From NCBI RefSeq assembly GCF_017742245.1, contig NZ_JAGHKO010000010.1, positions 310,001 to 374,000 on the forward strand: a stretch of DNA of 64,000 nt, written 5' to 3'. Made by a program: the position numbers and the translations under genes. Source of the stretch: Niastella soli. GTDB taxonomy: Bacteria > Bacteroidota > Bacteroidia > Chitinophagales > Chitinophagaceae. Below, piece by piece: positions 1 to 9,296 of the stretch (positions within the stretch are counted from its first letter, which is position 1; every line of letters begins with the position of its first letter). The notes below the pieces were generated by a model. The model saw nothing but the letters and a program-made list of their open reading frames with translations. It did not search any database and had not been told where the DNA came from.

Positions 1-152
1 CCAACACGGGTGTTTACTAAATACCCCAACGCACTAATATCAGGGGTAAGGATCAGCACCAGGTACCACCACCAGGCAAAAGATAATTTACCAAAAAGAA
101 AAATACTCAAGCCAAACATTGCTGCTTCTTCGAGTGCAACTATTCTTTTCAT
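1..152 (-). CDS. DUF4260 family membrane protein (partial, runs off the window edge)
   Basis: Fifty N-terminal codons are visible and the frame is still open at the window edge. The protein starts MKRIVALEEAAMFG and continues with a hydrophobic stretch around three tryptophans (FAWWW), then a TPDISALGYL motif. That arrangement, an aromatic membrane segment followed by PDIS-LGY, is characteristic of the DUF4260 family of small membrane proteins, whose function is unknown. The start lies 7 bp downstream of the stop of the DUF1835 gene on the same strand, so the two are probably co-transcribed. Too short for the standard ORF cut-off, but the match in order and spacing to the family N-terminus is good. 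Confidence 0.75.
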   Translation of the reverse strand, partial: MKRIVALEEAAMFGLSIFLFGKLSFAWWWYLVLILTPDISALGYLVNTRV

Positions 153-159
153 AGGGTTT

Positions 160-1005
160 CTATTGCGGTGTTCCTTCCGTAACAGCTGCGGCCTGTGCCG
201 ATTTGCCTTTCACTTCAAAATCTTTCATCCCTTTCAGTTCTCCCTGTACATCATAATTGCCACCAGCAATCAGTTGCTTCAGGCGCCACAAGGCGTACGC
301 ATCGCCTGTTGTTTGCTTACTCTTGTTCAGGAAGTTGTTAATGATCTTATTGGCTTTTTGCCAGTCGTTGGTGATATATTTCTTTAATTCTTCGTCGTAA
401 AAATCATACTCTTTCTGCCCCAGTTTTTTACCCCCTTCCAGTAAACGAACGCCCTTGTCTTCATTTTGCAGCCGGGTCCATTCATCGGGGTCCACCTCAA
501 ATTCGCTGAGTGTTATTGGGCGGGCTAATTTCTTGGCCTTCAAAAACTCTTTGGGTGGGATCTGGCTCAGCCATTCAGGATAAAAGATCAACCCTTTTTC
601 ATTGATGAAAGGCAGGTTATTCAGGTACAGAATATACAGTTTTCCCTGAAAATCTTTTAACTGGCTCATAAGCCAGTAATAACCGCTTACATCATGTTTA
701 TTCTGGGCTGCCCAGATGTATACTTTTTCATCGGGGGCCAACGCCAGTTTTACAATCAGATCAACCACGATCTGCATATCATCCACCTCGAACATATCTA
801 CTTTCCCGTCGTAATCGCCACCGGCCAACACCTCACGCCACCATTGTTTACGGGCCTCTATCCCTTCCTCTTCGTAGATATCCTTAATGGGACCAACCGC
901 ATAATCGTCTTTTATCAGGAGCACATCGCCCTGTAATGTTTCATCGAGCTCGATGGCTTTCTTCAACACTTCAACATCCGGCTCGTTAAAAACTATATGA
1001 ATCAT
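160..1005 (-). CDS. DUF1835 and DUF3658 domain protein
   Basis: The 281-residue protein begins MIHIVFNEPDVEVLKKA, which fits the start of DUF1835 (IHIVF near the N-terminus, then a conserved DDYAVGP around residues 33-40 and a WAAQNKHD segment near 100). The C-terminal third, with YDFYDEELKKYI followed by a TGDAYALWRL segment, resembles DUF3658, which commonly accompanies DUF1835. No catalytic function is established for either domain. There is no signal peptide or membrane segment, so the protein is presumably cytoplasmic. It lies between parE, 56 bp upstream on the same strand, and the DUF4260 gene. The tail after residue 265 is alanine-rich and probably disordered. Confidence 0.75.
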   Translation of the reverse strand: MIHIVFNEPDVEVLKKAIELDETLQGDVLLIKDDYAVGPIKDIYEEEGIEARKQWWREVLAGGDYDGKVDMFEVDDMQIVVDLIVKLALAPDEKVYIWAAQNKHDVSGYYWLMSQLKDFQGKLYILYLNNLPFINEKGLIFYPEWLSQIPPKEFLKAKKLARPITLSEFEVDPDEWTRLQNEDKGVRLLEGGKKLGQKEYDFYDEELKKYITNDWQKANKIINNFLNKSKQTTGDAYALWRLKQLIAGGNYDVQGELKGMKDFEVKGKSAQAAAVTEGTPQ

Positions 1006-1061
1006 GTTCTAAAAACTTTATTCGGTCTAAAATAGAAACCCCTGGAACCTGAAACCTGTAA

Positions 1062-2969
1062 CTATTTCTCAGTTGCAGCAGCTTCATCTGCCAGATCTAA
1101 TTCTACGCGCAGGTTATCGATAATAAACTCCTGCCGCTCCTGGGTGTTCTTACCCATATAGTATTCCAGTAATTGCTGAACGTGGTCGCCCTGTTCAATG
1201 ATCACTGGTTGTTTGCGCATTTCGGGTCCAATAAAGCGGGCAAACTCTTCCGGTGAAATTTCACCCAGTCCTTTAAAGCGGGTGATCTCCGGCTTGCCGC
1301 CCAGCTTTTTAATAGCTACCTGTTTTTCCGCCTCATCGTAACAATAGAAAGTTTGCTTTTTATCGCGTACGCGGAATAAAGGCGTTTCCAGAATGTATAC
1401 GTGACCATTCTTCACCAGGTCTGGGAAGAACTGCAGGAAGAAGGTCATCATCAACAGGCGGATGTGCATGCCATCCACATCGGCATCTGTTGCAATAACA
1501 ATGTTGTTATAGCGCAGGCCTTCGTAACCTTCTTCAATATTCAGGGCGTGTTGTAACAGGTTGAATTCCTCATTCTCATACACCACTTTTTTGGTGAGGG
1601 CAAAACAGTTCAACGGTTTACCCCGTAAACTGAACACGGCCTGTGTTTCCACATTACGCGATTTGGTAATGGACCCGCTGGCCGAGTCACCCTCAGTAAT
1701 AAAGATGGTGCTTTCCTTTGCCTTCTCCATGATCGATTCCTTATCGCGGCCAGTAGGCTCATCGTTATGGTGATAGCGGCAATCGCGCAATTTACGGTTG
1801 TGCAGGTTCGCTTTTTTGGCGCGTTCGTTAGCCAGCTTTTTAATACCGGCCAGTTCCTTACGTTCGCGTTCGCTTTGCTCAATCCGCTTTTTCAGGGAAT
1901 CAGCTACCGTTGGGTTCCGGTGCAGGTAGTTATCGAGCTCTTTCGACATAAACTCACCCACAAAGTTCTTCATGGAGGGGCCGCCTTCATACACTACCTG
2001 TGAACCCAGTTTGGTTTTTGTTTGCGATTCAAACACCGGCTCCTGCACACGCACCGAAACGGCAGCGCAAATGCTGGCCCTGATGTCGGCCGCATCATAA
2101 TCTTTTTTATAAAAATCACGCAGAGTTTTAACCACCGCCTCACGGAAGGCCGCCAGGTGGGTCCCCCCCTGTGTTGTATACTGACCGTTTACAAATGAAT
2201 AATATTCCTCCCCGTATTGGTTCTCGTGCGTAAGGGCTACTTCAATATCTTCGCCTTTGAGGTGAATGATGGGATAGCGCAGCTCATCCTCGTTTGTTTT
2301 ACGCTGTAACAGATCGAGCAGGCCGTTCTTACTAACGTACTTTTTGCCGTTGAAGTTCATTACCAACCCGGCATTCAGGTAACAGTAGTTCCACAGCTGG
2401 CTATCGAGGTATTCATGTATATAATGGAAGTTCTTGAATACCGTTTCATCGGGAATGAAAGTAACCATGGTACCGTTACCTTCGGTAGTTTTGTTTTCCT
2501 TGTGTTCTTTGGTAAGTACGCCGCGCTCAAACTCGGCTGTTTTTTCCTTGCCCTCGCGGTAAGCTGTTACTTTAAAGTAGGTGCTCAAAGCATTCACCGC
2601 TTTGGTACCCACCCCATTCAAACCCACGCTTTTCTGGAACGCTTTACTGTCATATTTGGCGCCGGTGTTGATCTTGCTCACTACTTCCACCACTTTACCC
2701 AACGGAATACCACGACCGTAATCGCGCACAGTAACCGATTTTTCGTTGATGGAAATATCTACCTGTTTACCATGACCCATGGTATATTCATCGATACAGT
2801 TATCGATCACCTCTTTGATCAACACGTAAATACCGTCATCGGGACTGGAACCATCGCCCAGCTTACCGATATACATACCCGGCCGAAGGCGGATGTGCTC
2901 CCGCCAGTCAAGCGATTTAATCGAGTCTTCGGTATAATCAAACAAGTCGTTTTTTTCTGTCTTTGCCAT
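1062..2969 (-). CDS. parE: DNA topoisomerase IV subunit B
   Basis: ATPase subunit of the type IIA topoisomerase that decatenates chromosomes. From the ATG at 2969 the protein has 635 residues. The GHKL ATPase motifs are EVIDNCIDE (about 53-61), DYGRGIP (about 82-88) and GLNGVGTKA (about 114-122). The TOPRIM domain has EGDSASGS (about 425) and DADVDGMH (about 500), which supply the metal-binding acidic residues. EGDSASGS followed by [12 protein letters not shown] is the Bacteroidota ParE form; GyrB normally reads EGDSAGGS. An in-frame start exists at 3014, but [20 protein letters not shown] gives the normal family N-terminus, so I chose 2969. No parC partner lies in the window. Confidence 0.92.
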   Translation of the reverse strand: MAKTEKNDLFDYTEDSIKSLDWREHIRLRPGMYIGKLGDGSSPDDGIYVLIKEVIDNCIDEYTMGHGKQVDISINEKSVTVRDYGRGIPLGKVVEVVSKINTGAKYDSKAFQKSVGLNGVGTKAVNALSTYFKVTAYREGKEKTAEFERGVLTKEHKENKTTEGNGTMVTFIPDETVFKNFHYIHEYLDSQLWNYCYLNAGLVMNFNGKKYVSKNGLLDLLQRKTNEDELRYPIIHLKGEDIEVALTHENQYGEEYYSFVNGQYTTQGGTHLAAFREAVVKTLRDFYKKDYDAADIRASICAAVSVRVQEPVFESQTKTKLGSQVVYEGGPSMKNFVGEFMSKELDNYLHRNPTVADSLKKRIEQSERERKELAGIKKLANERAKKANLHNRKLRDCRYHHNDEPTGRDKESIMEKAKESTIFITEGDSASGSITKSRNVETQAVFSLRGKPLNCFALTKKVVYENEEFNLLQHALNIEEGYEGLRYNNIVIATDADVDGMHIRLLMMTFFLQFFPDLVKNGHVYILETPLFRVRDKKQTFYCYDEAEKQVAIKKLGGKPEITRFKGLGEISPEEFARFIGPEMRKQPVIIEQGDHVQQLLEYYMGKNTQERQEFIIDNLRVELDLADEAAATEK

Positions 2970-3707
2970 GTTTATACGGATATGTCTTTTTCGTAAAATG
3001 TTCATTCCCGACAAGTCGGGACTCGCCAGGATGCTCGGGTCAATGGTTCCGGATTTGAGCCAGCCATCCTTCTAATATTAATTTTTTTCCATGTTTCGGC
3101 ATCCCGCAAGCCTCAGATCAGTTGATCCGGACAATCCGCAGATAATCCATAAAACATTGAAAATAAATGGTGTAACTTTTTAATTGTGGTAATTCCCGCC
3201 CCTCTTTTCAGCCAAACCGGCCCACAATCTACAAATCGTACACCAAAAAACGCCTGAACGGGCAAATATAGCCAAATGAGGGCAACCGTTTTTTTATTGA
3301 GTTATTAACTATTGTGGAAAATTTTAAAAAGAAAGTCACAATACCCTCTCCGGCTATTGCTATAAGGGCAGCTACACTTACCTGATCCCCACAGGATATA
3401 TATCCCCTATCCAGGTTGGATTGTAGTATGTTAAACATTTGACTTACAGTATTTAGCATCATATTCCACAGATATCCCGTATCTATTAAGGAACGGGACA
3501 TCTTCGGGATATCTACGGGTCATATACGGGATATGTACGGGATATCTATACTAATACACTGAATAAGAGATAGTTCCAACTACCCTTTTGATAGGTGAAC
3601 AGTTCTGCTTTACCAGACCTCCGTATCATCAATTACTATGATTTATTGGCTGTATTTTCGAATTAACCCATTAAGTTGCAGTCGATTCCCGTTTAATTTT
3701 GATTTAT
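2970..3707. other. Gene-free divergent intergenic region between parE and the ABC ATPase gene
   Basis: About 740 bp between divergent genes with no convincing coding sequence. It contains a short palindrome (TCCCGAC, 2-nt loop, GTCGGGA) at 3006-3021, a 12-bp palindrome GGATATATATCC at 3394-3405 and an 11-bp tandem array at 3493-3547 with one inverted copy just upstream (3470-3480). The only long open frame, antisense at 3229-3501, has no recognisable product and starts inside the array, so I do not call it a gene. Confidence 0.6.
3470..3547. repeat. Five-copy 11-bp tandem array with one inverted copy
   Basis: Five contiguous 11-bp units fill 3493-3547: ACGGGACATCT, TCGGGATATCT, ACGGGTCATAT, ACGGGATATGT and ACGGGATATCT. 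The period is exact, with one to four differences from the last unit. An inverted copy, AGATATCCCGT, lies 12 bp before the array at 3470-3480. The 11-bp period is close to one helical turn, so the copies present the same face of the DNA. The array lies between the divergent parE and ABC ATPase genes and is not inside a plausible reading frame. A protein-binding array is the simplest reading, but no binder is known. Confidence 0.8.
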
Positions 3708-5168
3708 ATGAGTACAGCACTGGCCCAACTAACCGATGTTTCGGTGACCTTTAATGCCATTGAGATCTTAAAAAACATCCATTTAACCATTCAGTCCGGC
3801 GAACAATGGGCCATTGTAGGCAAATCGGGAAGTGGGAAAACCACCCTGGCCCAGGCACTTGCAGGAAGCGCTTTTCACAATGGTACTATTGCGTTCCACC
3901 TGCCCAATCACACCCATGCCAACCGCATTTTGCTTATAGAACAGCAACACCACTTTAAGAACCGCTCCAATACCAGCGATTTCTATTATCAGCAACGGTA
4001 TAACTCCTCCGATTCGGAGGATGCCATTACCGTGCAGGAGGTGTTGCAGCCATTTTTAAACGGCAAGCCCGGCACCAACTGGATAGAACAACTGCACCTG
4101 ACCCATGTGTTGGCCGAGCCGCTGATCCAGTTATCGAATGGGGAGAACAAACGGCTGCAACTGGCCAAAGCCCTGTTTCTTGACCCGGCCGTACTTATAA
4201 TGGACAATCCATTTGTTGGGTTGGATGTGGAAGGCCGGCAGAGCCTCCATCGCATTCTGGACTCGATTGTGGCCAGCGGTATTTCCATTATCCTGATCAC
4301 TCCGCCACAGGACCTGCCCAACTGTATCACGCATGTGGCCGTGCTGGAAAATGGCCAACTGGTTTCGGCGGGTAAAAGATCAGCTACCCCGCAGCAAACC
4401 ACCGCAGCTGTTCACCCCCTGCCTGTGGAGATCATACAAAAATTAAAAGGTGCAGGTGAAAACAATCATTTTACCACAGCGGTGAAAATGGTGGATGTGA
4501 CTATTAAATATGGAGAAAGAACTATTCTGCAAAACATAAACTGGGAAGTTAAAAAGGGCGAATGCTGGAGCATTTCAGGCCCTAACGGTGCCGGCAAAAG
4601 CACGTTGTTAAGCCTGGTAACGGCCGATAACCCCCAGGCCTATGCCAACGAGCTGTATTTATTTGATCAGCGCCGGGGCAGTGGGGAAAGTATTTGGGAC
4701 ATCAAACGCCGCATTGGTTTTGTTTCGCCCGAACTGCATTTGTATTTTGACCGTGGCACCTCCTGTTTTGATGTAATTGCCTCCGGCTTATTTGATACCA
4801 TCGGGTTGTTCAGACAAATTTCAACAGCCCAACAGGAGCAGGTACAAAACTGGATAACCTTACTGCAATTACAAAACCTGCAGCGCCGACCGCTTTTTCA
4901 GCTCTCATTAGGCCAGCAACGTATGGTGTTACTGGCCAGGGCTTTGGTAAAGAACCCGCCCCTGTTAATATTGGATGAACCCACCCAGGGGCTCGATGAT
5001 GAACAGATCAGTTATTTTAAAACGTTGATCAACCAGTTGTGCAAAACATTCAATACTACCCTGCTGTATGTGAGTCATTATAGTAAAGACCTGCCGGATT
5101 GTATTACAAAGGCTGCGTTTTTGGAGAGTGGGAAGATGACGGTGAGAGCAGTAGGTAATGGGAAATAG
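3708..5168 (+). CDS. Tandem ABC ATPase, ModF/PhrA-like
   Basis: A 486-residue soluble protein with two complete ABC ATPase domains and no membrane segment. Domain 1 has Walker A GKSGSGKTT (about residues 38-46), signature LSNGENKR and Walker B AVLIMDNPF. Domain 2 has Walker A GPNGAGKST (about 290), signature LSLGQQR and Walker B LLILDEPTQGLD. This two-domain layout without a permease matches ModF/PhrA-type proteins, whose cellular role is poorly known despite older names linking them to molybdate transport or photorepair. I start at the ATG at 3708 (MSTALAQL) because it gives the usual N-terminus; an in-frame ATG lies at 3699. A TAATTTTG box ends only 6 nt before 3708. The gene stands alone and ends before a terminator shared with the next gene. 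Confidence 0.85.
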   Translation: MSTALAQLTDVSVTFNAIEILKNIHLTIQSGEQWAIVGKSGSGKTTLAQALAGSAFHNGTIAFHLPNHTHANRILLIEQQHHFKNRSNTSDFYYQQRYNSSDSEDAITVQEVLQPFLNGKPGTNWIEQLHLTHVLAEPLIQLSNGENKRLQLAKALFLDPAVLIMDNPFVGLDVEGRQSLHRILDSIVASGISIILITPPQDLPNCITHVAVLENGQLVSAGKRSATPQQTTAAVHPLPVEIIQKLKGAGENNHFTTAVKMVDVTIKYGERTILQNINWEVKKGECWSISGPNGAGKSTLLSLVTADNPQAYANELYLFDQRRGSGESIWDIKRRIGFVSPELHLYFDRGTSCFDVIASGLFDTIGLFRQISTAQQEQVQNWITLLQLQNLQRRPLFQLSLGQQRMVLLARALVKNPPLLILDEPTQGLDDEQISYFKTLINQLCKTFNTTLLYVSHYSKDLPDCITKAAFLESGKMTVRAVGNGK

Positions 5169-5217
5169 GCAATGGCCAAGAGGGAAGGCAGACGTCCAAC
5201 TCTATCAACTTTTATTC

Positions 5218-5241
5218 CTGGTCAACTGATCAACTGGTCAA
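5218..5241. repeat. Short 8-bp tandem repeat
   Basis: Three adjacent 8-bp units, CTGGTCAA, CTGATCAA and CTGGTCAA, lie in the gap after the ABC ATPase gene. They differ at one base and are not in a gene. Purpose unknown; probably slippage-derived. Confidence 0.7.
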
Positions 5242-5267
5242 CGTCCTACGATACACTATATAAAAAG

Positions 5268-5304
5268 AAAGTGCCACGACATCCTTACGGAAGCGCGGCA
5301 CTTT
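5268..5304. terminator. Bidirectional intrinsic terminator
   Basis: AAAGTGCC at 5268-5275 pairs with GGCACTTT at 5297-5304 around a GC-containing loop, with A-rich sequence before and T-rich sequence after. It lies between convergent genes and could end transcription from both sides. Confidence 0.7.
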
Positions 5305-5323
5305 TATATCAATTGCTAACTGC

Positions 5324-7453
5324 CTATAGTTTCATCACCTTTCGGGTGATCACTTTATCGCCCAGCACTATCTGCACCATATAAACGCCCCTTTGCATAC
5401 CGGTTAAATCGAATGTATACCCGCTACCGCCAGCAGCATTCAACTGGGCCGAAGCCACCCGGCTCCCCTGACTGTTAAATACGTTTATTCCTTTCACATA
5501 GTTGGGGTAAGGATAAAAGTATATGGTAAACTTGCCGGTAGTAGGATTTGGCGAAATAATAAATCCTTTTTCCTTTACCACCGAGCTTATAGCTAATGAA
5601 TACACATTAATATCGTCGAGATATACATTATTCTCGTGCTGATTGGTATTGGCAAAAGCCAGTAATATTTGTCCGGCGTTGATGTACGGCGTTAGATTTA
5701 CCGAATCTTTACGCCATTCGGTTGAAGTTGGTTTAAATGAAACCGAATCAGGTTTTAATTTGGTAAGCAGGTCTTTACCACCCTTCTTGTACAAACTGGT
5801 GAAAGTAGCGCCACAATCCTTGCTTACCAGTACTTCCAGCGTATCGAATGGATTGTTTGCGGTACCGGTATCGGTTACAGCTGCTGCAGCCACCTGAAAG
5901 GTCATGAAGGCTGAATCGGCCGTTGGTATATTAATCATGGGCAGGCGCAGGTAGTCTTTCATACCATTGGCCTTATAATCAAAGTTGCGCAATACAACAG
6001 AAGCGTTCCCGGTTTTAGCAGCCACAGTAGTTCTTTCCCAGGTTACATCTTTATCCGCATTCACAATATCCCACCCTACAGGAGGGAATGCGGTGTTCTC
6101 GAAGCTTTCTTTAAAAGGCGGGGTTAGCGCCTGATAATACTGGAAGGCTAATGTAATAAGGTTATTTGCTACATTTTCATCCGTGCCGCCATTGGGGTTC
6201 GAGATCACTACATTCAGGGTATGCGTACCTTCTGACGGTACGGTTACCGCACTCAATGTTACTTTGGTTTCTTTTAATGAAGCCAGTGATCCTGTCCAGG
6301 TAGTGGTAGAAGTAGCCCCGTTTTCGAGGGTTGCCTTAATAGTAAGCGCCGTTAAGGTTTGTGCACCCGTGTTTTTTAAGGTAATAACCGGTGAAAAGGT
6401 GGAGGTGCAAATACGTTGTAATGGCACATTGATGCTTTTAGCAGCCGCATCGAGGTTATAGGCCACAACGGGGTCAGCGCCATTAGAGGTAAGTAACGAA
6501 GGGCGGTCATCGCTTATACAGGTTTCCATGCGTGCTTTCTGGTCGAGGGTGAACATGACCATACAGGCATCATCGGTATAATCCATAAAATTCTGGTACA
6601 TAACTCCTTTCGTTCCCACGCCACTGCAGTTATCAATATGGATGGAATCGCGCAAACAGCCAGAAGTATAGTTACCCTGCTCCGGAGTATCTGCGCAGTA
6701 GTCGGAGCCATTGCAACCCGTATCATCGCCCCAGATGTGGATCAGATTAAAGTAGTGGCCTGTTTCATGCACCAGGGTCCGGCCTAAACCATACACCCCG
6801 GGATTACCCGGTAAGGTGGTATACTTGATAACTACCCCATCTTCCGCAGCTTTTCCATAATTAGGGAAGGTGGAATAACCCAGGTAAGTTTGACTCAGGT
6901 CGGTGATCCATACATTAAAAAAACGGTTATGGTCCCAGGAGTCAGCGCCGCCGAGGGAAGTATATTTAACCCGGGTATCGTCTATGCTGAAATTATTAAT
7001 GGATGTAGTTACCCGCTCTATACCATCGGAAGGTTCGTCGTTTGCGTTCCGCTGGGCCAATCTGAACTGGATATTAGGTTTGGCATAAACACCTTTAAAC
7101 CAGGCTGGAATAAGGGTAGAATCGCCGTTCAGGCCTGCATAGTCTGTGTTCAACCGGTCAATCTGGGCCTGGACCTGGGCATCGGTAACCAGCAATGGGT
7201 TCCTCAATACAATATGAAATACAACAGGGATATAAATGGTAGTAGCTTCTACCCGTAACTGCTGAGCCTGGGCTTTTATTTTCACCGCGGCTTCCTGTAA
7301 TTGTTGGTTTTGTAACTGAAATTTCGTTCTCAGGGAAGGATTACGTTTGAAGGTTTTCTCCATCAATGTCATAGATCCGCATCTTTCCTGGGCCATGCCC
7401 GAAGCGATCATTCCCATAATGCATACAAAACAGGCTAAAATTTTTCTCATCAT
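5324..7453 (-). CDS. Secreted M43-family zinc metalloprotease with type A T9SS tail
   Basis: A 709-residue exported protein. Residues 1-21 form a signal peptide ending GMAQ. The catalytic domain carries HETGHYFNLIH (about 229-239), a metzincin zinc site in which the usual glycine of HExxHxxGxxH is asparagine, and the downstream FMDYTDDACMVMFT segment containing the Met-turn, as in M43 (pappalysin/cytophagalysin) proteases. A CARDB-like domain (about 340-430) and a jelly-roll-like domain follow. The last 75 residues (ISPNPTTGKF through GVYMVQIV to KVMKL) are a Por/type IX secretion C-terminal sorting domain. The protein is therefore predicted to pass the outer membrane and be released or surface-anchored. 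No operon partner is evident; the nearest functional relative is the M43 protein at 11793-15404. Confidence 0.88.
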   Translation of the reverse strand: MMRKILACFVCIMGMIASGMAQERCGSMTLMEKTFKRNPSLRTKFQLQNQQLQEAAVKIKAQAQQLRVEATTIYIPVVFHIVLRNPLLVTDAQVQAQIDRLNTDYAGLNGDSTLIPAWFKGVYAKPNIQFRLAQRNANDEPSDGIERVTTSINNFSIDDTRVKYTSLGGADSWDHNRFFNVWITDLSQTYLGYSTFPNYGKAAEDGVVIKYTTLPGNPGVYGLGRTLVHETGHYFNLIHIWGDDTGCNGSDYCADTPEQGNYTSGCLRDSIHIDNCSGVGTKGVMYQNFMDYTDDACMVMFTLDQKARMETCISDDRPSLLTSNGADPVVAYNLDAAAKSINVPLQRICTSTFSPVITLKNTGAQTLTALTIKATLENGATSTTTWTGSLASLKETKVTLSAVTVPSEGTHTLNVVISNPNGGTDENVANNLITLAFQYYQALTPPFKESFENTAFPPVGWDIVNADKDVTWERTTVAAKTGNASVVLRNFDYKANGMKDYLRLPMINIPTADSAFMTFQVAAAAVTDTGTANNPFDTLEVLVSKDCGATFTSLYKKGGKDLLTKLKPDSVSFKPTSTEWRKDSVNLTPYINAGQILLAFANTNQHENNVYLDDINVYSLAISSVVKEKGFIISPNPTTGKFTIYFYPYPNYVKGINVFNSQGSRVASAQLNAAGGSGYTFDLTGMQRGVYMVQIVLGDKVITRKVMKL

Positions 7454-7951
7454 ACTGGTTGTTCCAATTACTTACGTAATATCCTTAAAAAATGTTGGTT
7501 TTCTGTTTTAAAAATAGATGTAAGCCAAAGTTTTATCGGTAAATCACCCCTATTTCCGGGACCACTCATAAAACGCCTGTTTTTACCTGCGTATTATTTC
7601 TCTTTTATAATTGATAATAAATTATTAACTCAAACCGGGGGTTATAAACAAATAGTGCGGGTAACAATAAATTGATGATTTTGGGCTATTGCTCCTTCAA
7701 TTACTAACCAGGGTATACAAACGAAGATAGTGACTGTTGACATAATTCTACAAATAGTTAAAAAATAAATTATGCCACCGCCCCTATAAAGAATGTTAAA
7801 ATAATTTATTATACCTATTCCTTTGTTCTGGCATAGTACTTGTCATCCCTTACACGTTCACCGATGATAAATCATCTTTCCATCCTTGATTATAGGTCTT
7901 GTAGCTGAAGAAATTGTAACCATTTTGTTTAACCTATAATTTTTTTGAGTT
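7454..7951. other. Intergenic region, no gene seen
   Basis: About 500 bp of AT-rich sequence between divergent genes (protease on minus, small secreted protein on plus). I find no convincing reading frame, RNA gene or strong hairpin. It must carry promoters for both neighbours. Confidence 0.5.
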
Positions 7952-8269
7952 ATGAAAAATGCCAAGATGAGTATGGCAGCAATAGCTTTCGCTGCCGCCG
8001 GATTATTCGCTTTCAATGCTGTTAGAGTGGGTTCTGTAAAAGGAACAGTGAATCCGGCAGATGCTGCTGTAAGAGCATGGGCGCTGTCGGCTACCGACAC
8101 TTTAAAAGCAGAGATCAATAAGGGAACGTTTGAGATCATGGATGCGAAACCAGGCACTTACCGCGTAATTATTGAAGCCAAGCCACCGTATAAAAACGCC
8201 GCTAAAGATGGTGTAACTGTAACTGATGGGCAGGCAACTGATATCGGCGAAATAAAACTGGAGCAATAA
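7952..8269 (+). CDS. Small exported protein with carboxypeptidase-regulatory-like fold
   Basis: 105 residues. An N-terminal hydrophobic segment (about 5-22, AAIAFAAAGLFAFNA) acts as a signal peptide or anchor. The remainder, GSVKGTVNPADAAVRAWAL through INKGTFEIMDAKPGTYRVIIEAKPP to a VTDGQATDIGEIKL end, has the beta-strand pattern of a single carboxypeptidase-regulatory/CNA-B-like domain: G-V-K-G-T-V opening, then PGTYRV. Such domains act in structural or binding roles in envelope proteins; this one stands alone with no catalytic partner. A clear terminator follows at 8311-8339. Specific function unknown. Confidence 0.7.
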   Translation: MKNAKMSMAAIAFAAAGLFAFNAVRVGSVKGTVNPADAAVRAWALSATDTLKAEINKGTFEIMDAKPGTYRVIIEAKPPYKNAAKDGVTVTDGQATDIGEIKLEQ

Positions 8270-8310
8270 CGCTTTTCAGCATTTAGTTGAAGATATTAGC
8301 ATTACAGAAG

Positions 8311-8339
8311 AAATGTCTACTGTTAGCCGGTAGACATTT
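8311..8339. terminator. Intrinsic terminator
   Basis: AAATGTCTAC at 8311-8320 pairs perfectly with GTAGACATTT at 8330-8339 and is followed by a run of T. It ends the small secreted-protein gene and may also serve the convergent AraC gene. Confidence 0.85.
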
Positions 8340-8363
8340 TTTTTATTTCACGCTAATACTGCA

Positions 8364-9278
8364 TCAATTAAATGACTTCCTGTACTCCAACGGTGATAAA
8401 GTTGTTTTTTGCTTGAATAGTTTATTAAACGATTGCGGGCGTTCAAATCCTAATTGATAAGCTATTTCAGCCACCGACAGATTACTATGACTTAAAATTT
8501 CCTTTGCCTTTTCAATTATTTTATTGTGAATGTGTTGCTGCGTATTCTGTCCTGTAAGTGACCGTAGCATATCACTTAAATAACCGGGTGACACATGTAA
8601 TTTCGTGGCAAGCTCCTGTACAGAAGGCAAGCCTTTCATTACAGCCGTTTGATCATTAAAATGATCATTCAGGCAATCATCTAATTTTGCCAGCAAGTCG
8701 TTATTCACCGCTTTGCGGGTTATAAATTGGCGTTTGTAAAAACGATTGCTATAGTTTAACAACAGTTCTATCTGCGATACCATAATATCCTGGCTAAAAT
8801 CGTCAATATTGGTATCCAGCTCACTGTTCATATTGCTGAAGATGCCCTCAATCACCTCTTTTTCTTTCTCCGACAAATGCAAGGCTTCGTGAATAGTGTA
8901 CGAAAAGAAACCGTAATTTTTGATCTGTTGCCCCAATGGATAATTCCTGATAAATTCGGGATGAAAGAGTAAGGTCTTGCCCATATATTCGGTATCATCG
9001 GCAACGGCCATCACCTGACCGGGAGCAGTAAATACCAGGCTTCCTTCTTCAAAATCGTAATAGTTCTGACCATATTTTATCCGCCCCTGCATTTTTTCCT
9101 TAAAGGATATTTTATAGAAATCAAAAATGAAAGCCGCGGGCAGGCGGTCTTTTTCAACCTTAATGGCCGTATTGTCTATAAGGCTTATCAACGGGTGCAG
9201 GGGTTTTGGCAACTCCAGCACCCGGTGTAAAGCAGTGATAGCATTATATTTTTGCGGACTGTTATCTTCCTTTTTCAC
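8364..9278 (-). CDS. AraC family transcriptional regulator (module 1)
   Basis: A 304-residue DNA-binding regulator. The N-terminal sensor region (HPLISLID, then FYKISFKEKMQGRIKYGQ and FEEGSLVFTAPGQV) is a cupin-type ligand domain shared with the AraC proteins at 27362-28282 and 25042-25938. The C-terminal hundred residues hold the two helix-turn-helix motifs, ending with VAEIAYQLGFERPQSFNKLF and a SPLEYRKSF tail. The start is a GTG at 9278; no upstream ATG is in frame, and the sequence after it aligns with the paralogue's start. It follows the SDR gene by 18 bp on the same strand, so the regulator is probably co-transcribed with its likely target. The ligand is not known. Confidence 0.87.
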   Translation of the reverse strand: MKKEDNSPQKYNAITALHRVLELPKPLHPLISLIDNTAIKVEKDRLPAAFIFDFYKISFKEKMQGRIKYGQNYYDFEEGSLVFTAPGQVMAVADDTEYMGKTLLFHPEFIRNYPLGQQIKNYGFFSYTIHEALHLSEKEKEVIEGIFSNMNSELDTNIDDFSQDIMVSQIELLLNYSNRFYKRQFITRKAVNNDLLAKLDDCLNDHFNDQTAVMKGLPSVQELATKLHVSPGYLSDMLRSLTGQNTQQHIHNKIIEKAKEILSHSNLSVAEIAYQLGFERPQSFNKLFKQKTTLSPLEYRKSFN

Positions 9279-9296
9279 TGTATAAAGTTAAAGGGT

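Noticed and set aside
3229-3501. Ninety-codon antisense open frame upstream of the ABC ATPase gene
   Set aside because: No recognisable product or signal, and its start lies in the 11-bp repeat array; likely a chance frame.
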